Shown here in pieces: positions 42,453 to 53,200 of a stretch of DNA of 64,000 bases. The notes beneath the pieces were generated by a model. It did no database searches. It was not told the origin of the DNA and saw only the letters and a program-made list of their open reading frames with translations. The DNA lies in NCBI GenBank assembly GCA_002449765.1, contig DJXN01000004.1:104932-168931 (forward strand), written 5' to 3'. This stretch comes from Fibrobacter sp. UBA7003 (GTDB taxonomy: Bacteria > Fibrobacterota > Fibrobacteria > Fibrobacterales > Fibrobacteraceae). A program made the position numbers and the translations under genes. Positions within the stretch are counted from its first letter, which is position 1. Each line of letters starts with the position of its first letter.

Positions 42453-44044
42453 TAGCGAACCTCGAACCGCTTAACCGCCTTGGCCTTGAATCCGCTCTTA
42501 TGAATCACTTCGATATCGAACTTGTTCTTTGCTCCACGGACAAGCTCGACGGGAATGTCGTAATCCAGCGACTGGATTTGCGACAGGGTCTCCTGCAAGA
42601 TGACCTTGCCGTTCTGGCGCACCGTTACCCTGTAAAGGAACTGCGGGTCGTTCTCCGGGTTCTTGATCTTGAACTGGAGCGTCTTGCCGATGCGGTCCGC
42701 TATTCCCATCGGAGGAGGCGGCACCAGCAGATTCTCGTTCGGTTCTCCGAACACTTCGACAACAAAACGCTGCACCGGATAGCAACCCATCGATTTCTTT
42801 GCCGTAGCGACATTCTTCGCAAGGTCCGTCGCCGTGTAGACGTATTCGTGAACGCCAGGGACAAGCTTGACAGTCTTCTGACCATTCTTGGACACCGTCT
42901 CTTCCGAAGTCGCAGAGCCGTCCACCGAGAGCGCAAGGAGGGCCTCATCGCCCTGCATTCCGCCAACCGAGAGCTGCGCCTTGCACGCAACGGAATCATA
43001 CGAGACGAACTGAATCTGCGGAGCCACCTGGTTCACGCCCGCACACGAAGCATTCACGCCGACCGCGACCTTCTTAGTATCCTTGGCCTTCGCCGATGTA
43101 AACACGACCTGCGCCTCGGTCTCGGTCCAGAGTCCATTCGCATCGTTCACGGGAATATTCTGCACAAATGCATGCGGAGCGCCATCCGCCACCGCCACAA
43201 GATTAGACGACGTAAAGGTCTTGCCAAGTTTAACCACGAGCTTCGCGTTCGGATCGGCCGTGCGGTAGTTTCCGCTGACGGTAAGGCCAGCCTCGCACAC
43301 TTCTGCACTCTCCGCATCCAGCGTGAATCCGTTCTCGGGCAAACTTTCCACCGCGGCCTTCCTCATCTCTTCCTGCACAGAAGCATCCGCTGCCTTCACA
43401 TCCTTCACCATCTCGTCGAGCGCCTTGCCCGACTTCATGATTGCCACGAGGCGGCGCGCCAGTTTCGGGTTACCCGAAGAAGCTAGCTTGAGCGTCACGA
43501 GCGAATCCTTTCCGAAAATCGTCTCGCCCGCACCGATAGAAGATGCCGGACCGTCCTCGCCCGTTTGCACATCCAGCTTACCCGTCGAAAGACTCGCAAA
43601 AAAATTCTCGCCGCCACCCACGAAGCCATCCGTTCCACGGATGGATGCCGTGTGAACCCCCGTCTTGAAGCGGAACTTGGACTGTTTCTTCTGCTTCTTG
43701 ATGGCGAACTTGACGAAGCCGTCTTCCACGTTCAGACGCGTATCGAAGGAGCCCTTGCCGTCGGGTTCCAAGAGGCGTTCAATTTCGACTTCCGCATTCT
43801 CCGCTATAGACACGGTACTCCCGTCCGGAAGCCCGAAGATAATTTCGGACTCGGCTCCCGTGCGGAGACGGTCAGTCTGGAAAATGGAAGCCCCCACGAC
43901 AAGCGGAGACCACTTGACTTGCTTTGCCTTCTGCCTCTCGCATTCGCCAAGGGCGGCGCGCACCTTGCCCGCAACAGATGCAGAGAAGGCCAGAGAGGGG
44001 ATTAGAAAGAGGACCGGAAGCAGGCGGAACGGAGAAGTTTTCAT
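42452..44044 (-). CDS. FecR-domain exported protein
   Basis: A 530-aa protein with a signal peptide (MKTSPFRLLPVLFLIPSLAFS). The FecR domain takes residues 25-190: SASVAGKVRAALG, ASIFQTDRLRTGAESEIIFGLPDGSTVSIAENAEVEI, FAIKKQKKQSKFRFKTGVHTASIRGTDGFVG. The rest has beta-sandwich segments with paired cysteines and a proline-rich piece (ENLLVPPPPMGIADRIG). In contrast to the FecR of iron signalling, there is no N-terminal membrane anchor or sigma-factor gene, so it is likely a structural periplasmic or surface protein. First gene of the operon: AAGGAGT lies six bases before the ATG, and the stop codon overlaps the barrel gene. Confidence 0.85.
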   Translation of the reverse strand: MKTSPFRLLPVLFLIPSLAFSASVAGKVRAALGECERQKAKQVKWSPLVVGASIFQTDRLRTGAESEIIFGLPDGSTVSIAENAEVEIERLLEPDGKGSFDTRLNVEDGFVKFAIKKQKKQSKFRFKTGVHTASIRGTDGFVGGGENFFASLSTGKLDVQTGEDGPASSIGAGETIFGKDSLVTLKLASSGNPKLARRLVAIMKSGKALDEMVKDVKAADASVQEEMRKAAVESLPENGFTLDAESAEVCEAGLTVSGNYRTADPNAKLVVKLGKTFTSSNLVAVADGAPHAFVQNIPVNDANGLWTETEAQVVFTSAKAKDTKKVAVGVNASCAGVNQVAPQIQFVSYDSVACKAQLSVGGMQGDEALLALSVDGSATSEETVSKNGQKTVKLVPGVHEYVYTATDLAKNVATAKKSMGCYPVQRFVVEVFGEPNENLLVPPPPMGIADRIGKTLQFKIKNPENDPQFLYRVTVRQNGKVILQETLSQIQSLDYDIPVELVRGAKNKFDIEVIHKSGFKAKAVKRFEVR

Positions 44045-44206
44045 AAGACTCCTTTTGGGGCGTTCGACTTGTTAAAAATAAACCTTTTTTTGCAAAAAAG
44101 CACATGCCGCATTTTACAAAGAAGTCTTTTGCAACCCTTTTTTGACACCGCATCCAGCCATCGCCAAAGCGTCGCCGGAGCGCCATGCAGTCGCCATTTC
44201 CCATAG

Positions 44207-44240
44207 AAATAAATAACCCCCTGAGTATCAAGGGGTTACA
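44207..44240 (-). terminator. Probable terminator of the 3181-aa cadherin gene
   Basis: On the minus strand AACCCCTTGA (44237-44228) pairs with TCAGGGGGTT (44224-44215), one mismatch, then ATTTATTTC. The rest of 44045-44263 carries only the promoter region of the FecR operon. Confidence 0.65.
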
Positions 44241-44263
44241 AAAATTTCATCGCCAGGGGCGCG

Positions 44264-47200
44264 CTATTTCTGGTCCGGGCGCTTGTAGCCGAAGCTCTTC
44301 AGCAGGTCTTCCTTGACAGAGCGGGTCGCACCCTTCTTGTTGGATGCCTTGTCCGGTTCATACTTGCCACTGCCCCTCGTCGTTTCAGTGAACGGCGGCA
44401 CGGAGCAACGTAGCGTGGACTTCAGCTCGACTTCCGTCTTGTAGACATATGCACCCGTCGCATACAGACGACCCGATTCCGTGCGGACATTGCCGTCACG
44501 ATCCGGCTTCATTTCGAAGTACATCGTGAGGAGGCCCGCATCGTTCACGTAGTCGGGGTTGTCCAGATCCTGCGTGAAGGAGTAGTAATCCACAAACTGG
44601 CCGAGGCTAGTGTAAATCCAGATCTTCACGTACATCTTCGTCCTGAAGAGGTTCGCGCGGCTGATATCGGATCCCACGTTCTCGGCGAATTCAGCGTCGC
44701 AATACTGGTCCATGTATTCATCGACCGTAATCTTCACGCTGTTTGCGGCATCGACGCCTTCCAGCGGAACCAGGCCATCCTTGCCGACAAGGTCGTCAAG
44801 CGTAGCAAGGCCGCCAATCGCGTTCACGGTCGGCACCTTGGTATCAATGCCAAGAGTCGGGCCCAAGTGTCCAGCAAGTCCCGGGTAAGGTTCGTCGCCA
44901 CTGCCGGGCTTAGATTCGAAATCTCCGCCCACCTGGGTTTCCACTTCCTTATCCGTCTTCGTATTGTAAATGGTAACGGCGAACGTCTCGCCTTCCTCAG
45001 GCTCGTTGGACGCATAGTACTCTTCCGTCTTCTCGCGGGTCACCACTGTCACCGGCTGTTCCACAGCGATGTCCACGTCCTTCGCGTTCTTCATGATAAC
45101 GATAATCGTATCGGACGCCTGGTTGCCGGCCTTGTCGCGGTAGAAGCGCACGATGGCGTTCGCGCCCTTCTCCAGGGCCTGCGTAATGAGGGTGTCCTGC
45201 ACTTCGCCATTCACCATCCACTTCACGTCCACAAAGTTCGTGTACACCACTTCGCCATCGACAGGCGCAACAATTTCCACGACCGGCGAAACCTGGTCAA
45301 CCACGATAAACAGGGAGCGGGTCGCAGAGTTGCCGTACTTGTTCGTGTAGGTATAGCTCACTTCGTAGCCGAGGTTGCCATCCTCGTTCTTCACGAGGTT
45401 GCCTTCGGCATCGACACCATAGGCAACCGTCATGATATTGCCGTTCGCATCCACGTAATCGTAGGTGACCGTAAAGACAACCGGATTCTCGGACTTGCCA
45501 TCCTTAGAGTCCTTATTATCCTTGCCTCCCTTTCCAGATTCCTTGCCGCCATCCTTGGAATCCTTGCCGGATTCCTGCTTGGCGTAGCCGCCCGTAGTCT
45601 GGACAACCTCGCCCGTCACGGCATCGGCCAAGTACGAGATGCGGACTTCGCGCCCTTCCACCTCGGTCGTGTAGGTGACAGTCATCGTCTTGATTCCGTC
45701 GGCATTCTCGATAATGTTGCCCTCGGAATCCGTGTAGTAGGTGACCGTCACATCCTTGCCGTTGACCTTTTCCGTGTAGGTCACGGCGGTAGAATTGCCG
45801 TTGACCGGGGTATAGGTCACATCCGTCGCATGTTCGTTCAGGGTCACACAGGCATCCACAAGTCCACCAAGTGTTTTCTTGAACGTGTTGGACGGAATGT
45901 CGACAGCCTCGAGTTCAACCTTCACCGTGAACGATTCGCTCGTGTGGGTAACCGTATCCGTCACCGTCACGAGAATATCGTTCTTCGGATTGTTCACGTA
46001 GAACGTGGTATCCTTGGCAGCAGCCTCTTCCACGATGGTGAAGATGTTGGTCTTCGCGTTCGCATCCGAAGCCTTCGAGACCGTCACGACCGGGGTTGCC
46101 GTACTGAAGTAAATGACCAAGGTATCCACGCCCGGGAAGTCCTTCGTCGGATCCTGGAAGGTGCGGACAATGATATTCTCGCCTTCGTGGAGCTCGAGAT
46201 CGCAATCCGGTCCCATGAGCTTGCCGTCAGCCTTCCATTCGATGCACACGTCCGGAGTGTTCACGTAAAGCGTATCGGGATTGATGACGACCGTATCGCG
46301 GGTTTCGGCACGGGTGATTTCCACTTCGGAACTTTCGACTACGTTGCCGACTTTGATGGTCACGGTGGCCGTATCCCTGAATTCGCCGTCGAACACCTCG
46401 ACAACAAGAGTGTATTCGCTCTTCTCTTCGTAATCGAGAGAATCAATCAGCGTCACGACTCCCGTCGTGGAATCGACTTTGAATACGGACGAATCACCAC
46501 CGACAATCGTGTAGATAAGCTCGTTGTACTTGGGATCGTCATCCGGATCAATAGCCTTGACCGTATCGACAGGAGTTCCAATCGGCGTATCTTCACTGAC
46601 CGTAATGGTTTCGTCATCAACTTCCGGAGCTTCGTTCACGTCGGTAATCTTCACGACAATCGTCTTGGTTTCGGAAGCATCCTTCGTGTCGGTCACCTTC
46701 ACCTTGATCGGGAGTTCCTTGTTCTTTTCGTAGTCAAGTTCCTTGCAGTTGTCGGTCTTCACCGTAACGACACCGCTCTCCGAGACATCGAAGCAGCCGC
46801 TCTTGTCCTCGACAAGCGTGAATGTCAGCACGGTATCGTAGAGGTCAAGATCCTTGGCCTCGATAGTATCAATAACGGTTCCCTTCTCCACATTCTCTTC
46901 GACAACCACGGAGTCCGTGACGATCCACGGATCCTCATTGAGGTCGAGGAGCGTGATATGGATCGTGTCGGTCTCGACGAGTTCCGGCATCAGGGTATCC
47001 ATCAACGAGATGTAGATGGTGTATTCCGTCGGATCGGTCTCGAAGTTGAACGTCTTGTTCGCGACCAGGTCGCCATTGGGCAACAGCGTGAACAACGTAT
47101 CGGCACCGTCAGCACCGCCCGTCAGCTCGAACTTGTCGTGGATGTAGTTTTCAGGCTTGCTGATTCCAGAAATAGCCATCGTATCGACATCTTCGCCATG

Positions 47201-50200
47201 TTCCACATGTCCCACGACAACGCCGGGCTCGTTGTGTTCCTTGAATTCGAACGGCCAGGATTCGAAGGTTGGCGGTTCGTTGATGTCAATCACCTCGATA
47301 ACGCGCTTGAGCGTATCGGCAAGGCCATTCACGTCTGTCACGACAATCGAAACTTCATGTTTCGGATTGATTGTCTCGTAATCGAGCTTGGCGCTATCCT
47401 TCACCGTGACGACAACCTTGGTCTTCGCGCCCGTGGTATCCAAAGCGATCGAGAACAGGGAATCGGCACCCGAATTCTTGTCATCCAAAAGTGTCGGAAT
47501 AAGATGTTTCACTTCGCCGAAATCTTCGTCAGCAACGACATAGCTCACAACAACGGTTCCTGTCGGCACGTTCTCTTCGACACCCACGGTAAGGGTCTTC
47601 TTACCCTCCGGATCGACACCACGACCTGTGGTATCGCAGTTCGCAATGCACTTGTCGTCGGAATCGTCATCGCCGTCATCATCGTCATCCACGATAATCT
47701 TCGGATTTTCATCTTCGTTGGAAAGCTTGATCGTGACCGATGCCGTAGCGGAATTAACGCCATCGGAAACCTTCACATGGAATGTGAACACGGAATCCTT
47801 TTCATAGTTCAGCCTGTCGCTATCGGCAACCTTGATGACATTGGAATCCAAATAGAACGGGACGTCATTCTCGAGAATCGTGTACGTGAGTGTGCTGAAC
47901 GCCTTGTTCAGCACGTCAGGATCCGTAGCGTCGAGTTCGCCCACCACAGAATTGTTCGGGAGGTTTTCGGCGATGGTCTTGGTGAAGTCCTTAACCACAG
48001 GAGCCTCGTTCACATCCTGCACCTTGATGATACGCACGATGGAATCCTGGAGGCCGTCCGGGTCCGTAATGAAGACCGTCACTTCATGTTCGAGCTTGAC
48101 CTTCTCGTAATCGAGCTTCGAGCCATCCTTCACATACACGACCACTTTCGTCTTGCCGCCTTCCGTCTTCATGCCAACCTTGAAGAGGGAATCGACACCC
48201 GTATTGTTGTCATCCTTCAGACTCGGCGTCAGGTTGCCCACGTCGCCAACGTCCTCGTCCGCAACCACATAGGCAAACACGACCACGTTGGTTGCGCTAT
48301 TTTCATCGATGCCCACCGTAAGGGTCTTCTTGGAAACCGGGTCGTGTCCGCGGCCAGTCGTATCGCAGTTCGCGATGCAATCCTCGTCGGTATCATCGTC
48401 ACCGTCATCATCGTCATCGACGACAATCTTCGGAGTCTCATTCACATCCTTAAGGTTGATGGTGACAAGGGCTGTATCGACCAAGCACATCTCGGTGTAG
48501 TTGCCCGTCGAGGGATTCTTCTCGCAGTTCTTCACTTCCACGTTAAAGACAAACGTCGGAGTCGTCTCGAAGTCGAGCTTCGTAGAATCGCCTACCCTAA
48601 CCTTGTTCGAATCCATGTAGAACGGCATGTTTTCGGTAATGATCGCGTAATCCAGATGGCCGAAATCAGCCACATGCTTCGTATCGGGATCCGTCGCGGA
48701 AAGTTCTGTCACGACGGCATCCTTCGCAAGATTTTCGGGCTGCTCCGCGGTCTTGTTCGCAATCGTCGGGGCTTCGTTCACGTCCTTGATATTGATAGTA
48801 CGGATGAGCGTATCCGTCGCACCGCCGGCATCCTTGACCGTCAGGATAACCGTATACACGGAATCCACAGCTTCGTAGTTGAGCTTGGTACTATCCTTCA
48901 CCACGACGGTCACTTCCGAATGAGCGTCGTTCAGCTTCACGTCAAAGAGCGTAGCCGCAATGCCGCCGGGCACAGAATCGGTGAGGGCCACAGTCAACTT
49001 GCCGGCATCGTTCGCATCCACGTCCGTAATCGCAAACGTATGGATTTCAGTACCGGTCTTCGAATTTTCGGCAATCTCGAACGGGCCGTTGCACTTGGTG
49101 TCACCCACAATGCACTTGATTTCCGGAACTTCGTTCACGTTCGTAAGGGTAATCGTCACGGTAGCGGTATCGGCAAGGCAGCGTTCAGTGTACTTGCCCG
49201 TAGAGGCGTTCTTCTCGCAGTTTTCCACTTTCACATTGAAGGTGAACACCGGAGTTGTCTCGAAGTCAATCTTTGTCGAATCGTCAACCCTGACCTTGTT
49301 CGAATCCATATAAAACGGCATGTTTTCGGTAATGATGGAGTAATCCAAGTGACCAAAATCAGCCACATGCTTCGTATCGGGATCCGTCGCAGAAAGTTCC
49401 GCCACAACGGCGTCCTTCGCAAGATTTTCGGGCTGATCCAAACTCTTGTCGGCAATCGTCGGCTTTTCGTTCACATCCTTGACATTAATCGTGCGGATGA
49501 GCGTATCGGTCTTGCCACCAACATCCTTGACCGTCAGGACAACCACGTACACGGAATCCACCGCTTCGTAGTTGAGCTTGGAACTATCCCTCACCACGAT
49601 GGTCACTTCCGAATGAGCGTCGTTCAGTTTCACGTCAAAGAGCGTCGCCGCGGTACCACCGGGCACAGAATCGGTGAGGGCAACAGTCAACTTGCCCGCA
49701 TCGTTCGCATCCACGTCCGTAATCGCAAATGCGTGGATTTCAGTGCCGGTCTTCGAATTTTCGGCGATTTCGAACGGGCCATTGCACTTGGTATCACCCA
49801 CGATGCACTTGATTTCCGGATCCTCGTTCACGTTCTGAAGCGTGACCTTCACGTCGGCCGTATCGGCAAGGCAGCGTTCAGTGTAATTGCCCGTAGAGGC
49901 ATTCTTCTCGCAGTTCTTCACCACCACACGGAAGGTGTATTCCGGAGTCGTTTCAAAGTCAAGCAGGCTAGCATCGCCCACCTTCACCTTGTTCGAATCC
50001 ATGTAGAACGGGACATTCTCAATGATGGAGAAAGCCAGATGGCGGAACTCGACATTCTTCGTATCGGGTTCATCGACCGTCATTTCGCCCACGACTTCAT
50101 CGTTTTCGATATTTTCATCCGGGGTGAAGTTCCTGTTGGCAATGACCGGAGCTTCGTTCACGTCAAGCACCGTAATCTTCTTGTCGAGCGTTACGGAATT

Positions 50201-53200
50201 GCAACCGGCAACGCCGTTCTGATCCTTCAGGGTCAGAGCAACAAAGAATACAGAATCGCCATTTGCATCCAGTATCGCTTCGAAATCCGGAGAATTCTTA
50301 ACGCGAATCACGGCGTATGTCTTGCTGTCGCTCTGTTCAATTTTTGCTTCAAACAGGTTGTCGGCAGAAATTGCATTTTCTTCCATATCCGAAAGGACAA
50401 CCTTCAGAGCTGTCGCAAAATTGGCATCGACAGCATCGACATCCATGATTTCGTAGCGAGCGATTTCCGTTGTCGCAAGCGTGTTTTCGGGCACGTCATA
50501 GTTGTCCTTGTCGTCGTCGATAATAATGGGCGGTTCGTTCTCGTCGGTAAGTGTAACCGTCACCGTAGCCGTATCGGCAAATACACCATCGGTCACTCTC
50601 ACATGGAGCGTAATCTTGTGGTCCGGAAGAGTCGTTTCGTAATCAAGGACGGCACCTTCGAGAACCCTAATTGTACCGGCAGCATCGATCTCGAACTGGG
50701 TCGACGTTTCCACAAAGCTATAGTAGAGGGTTCCGAAAGCGGCATTTGCCGTATCCGGATCAGAAGCAACGACTTTGCCGACAAGCGTTCCTGCCGCAGA
50801 ATTTTCGGCAATCGTGAAATCGCCATCCTCGGCAGTCGGCTTTTCGTTCTCGTCAGTCACGAAAATCGTCGTGAAAGCAGTATCAGTAAGGCTTCCTTCG
50901 GCGGCACCACGGTCCGTAAGCAGGAGCCTTACATCGAAGAGAACCTCATTTTCGCCATTTGCCAGCAGGGCTTCGTAATCAAGCTTCGCGCTGTCCTTTA
51001 CAGTAATGACAATCCTCAGAGAATGGTCCGTCGTATCCTCCACCACAGTGGCTTCGAAAAGGTCTTCTGCAGTCACGCCTTCTGACTCGATAAGGTTTTC
51101 GAGTTTGGCCGTCAAAGTTGTCCTTCCGTCGTCATTATCCTGGTCCGTAACCTTGATTGACGCAAACACGACTCCATTCCCCGTATTTTCGACAACGTTA
51201 TATTCGTTTTCGGGTTCCTCGATGTGCGGTGGCTCGTTCAGGTCGTTGATTATGATGACCACTTCAACCGTCTGCGGCAAGAAGCCATCCGTAACAACAA
51301 CATGAATAATCCAACTGGATTTTGTTTCAAAATCAAGAGCATCATCTTCAGAAACCGTAATAACGCCCTGATTGTCGATTGCAAACGGAACATCCGTTTC
51401 AACAAGACTGTACTTGAGCACACCGAAGTCTGCGCTCTTTACATCCGGGTCTGTCGCAAGCAGCTTGCCGACCTCGGTTCCAGCCTTGGAATTCTCGTCC
51501 ACCGAGAACGTCGTATCACGAACAACCGGAGCTTCGTTCTGGTCGACAATCTGGAGCACGACAACGGCATAGGCTGAATCCTTGCCCACACCGCTGGTCG
51601 TAGCAGCATTGTCGACGACCTTCACCTTGATGGCAAGCACGCTGTCGGCCGATTCGTAATTCAAAACAGCGTCATTCTTTACAGAGACAACGCCCGTTGC
51701 GGGATCCATCTCGTAGAGCGACGTAATCTTATTGTAGTTGGCCTCGGTGAATGTTTCATCAAAGGCGTTATCGAAAGAATATGCCAAAGCATCACCTTCG
51801 ATATCCGCACCGACGATGGAACCGGACTTCACCTCGTGGTCAACTTCGCCGATCTTAATCGTATCGGCAGTCACAGTCGGGGCATCGTTTACAGCCTGCA
51901 GGTTGATAGTCACCGTGTTGGCAGCAACGGCAGAAACATCCTTGCTGATGACCCTATAAGTGAACGAAGCCTTGTCATCTCCATACGCATTTTCTTCGCC
52001 ATGATAGACGAGTTTGCCAATATCTTCGTTAGAAATAACCAAACCTGCTGCAATGACGTCAGCATCGACTACAGCACCGTCGTATGTCAGCGTTCCGACA
52101 ACATTGCCATCCTTCATCGGCAAGGATTCAATCTTTATCTGATATTCATCAAGAGCGGCGCCATTTCCCGTCATAGCGGGGAACTTGATAAACGGGTTAT
52201 CGGCATCTTCAACGCCAACAAATACGGTGTCCTTGCTCTTGGGAGCCTTGTCGTCATCGTCAATTTCTATCAGGAATTCGCCTTCACGCATTTTGTTCGG
52301 GAGCACGGCGCCCACCATATCGAACACACGTATCTTGAAAAATTCCGTCCATTCTTCAACAAGGTCATTCGCAACGGTCACAGACACGGTCTTCGACGGA
52401 ATTGTATGTCCCTTGGGGAAATCAACAACCTGATATACAGACGTTCCATTACATACAGGGATTTCACTCGCAACCACATCTTCCAAGCTTGCCCAGGCAT
52501 TCAACGAATCCGGATCCGAATCCTTGTTATTTGCCTGATTGCCGTCAAATACGAAACAGTACTTGAAACTGACATCCGTAGTCGGAGGTTCATTCAAAAC
52601 AATCGAAAGCGGCTGAGGACCGGCAACACCTTCGTAGACTGTGCCCCAACTACGGGCTTCGGGATTGATGTCAATCCAAGGCGGATCAAACGGCATATAC
52701 TTGAAATCGCCGTTGACATCGTTCATGATTTCCAACTGCCTTGCGATAACCTGGCCTGCCAACTTGAAGTGACCAGCAACCACCATTTTACCAGTCGTCA
52801 TCCACGTTCCCTGGAACGACGCACTTACCCAATAATTCCACTTGATATCACTGTTCGTATAAAAAAGCAAATTACCCGAGTATTTCTTATTACTCAAGTA
52901 GGTAAATTCATTGGCATTTGTTAAATCCCAGGCGCCGTTTTTAAACTCGGTTCCCTCCTTAACATAGACAACCTGAATCTTAAAATCGTTCGCCGAGGGG
53001 TCAAAAGAGAAACCGTTCTTGGAAAAGATTCTCGTCAGTTTGCCTCCGGGCGGCATCAAAACATAAAGGGCCTTTCCCGTGGAACTACCAACTACAATAT
53101 TATCTAAATATTTATCGTACGTTCCATACGCGTTTGTTTCAACAGAATCAGGCGGAACATGGATATATTTAACTTCATTCTGATCGGTAGAATTCATGTA

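Noticed and set aside
44867-51085. A 2072-codon open frame on the plus strand opposite the 3181-aa cadherin gene
   Set aside because: It is the antisense shadow of a repetitive gene with strong codon bias; the translation is histidine/arginine-rich with no domain, while the minus strand gives a signal peptide and ordered domains.
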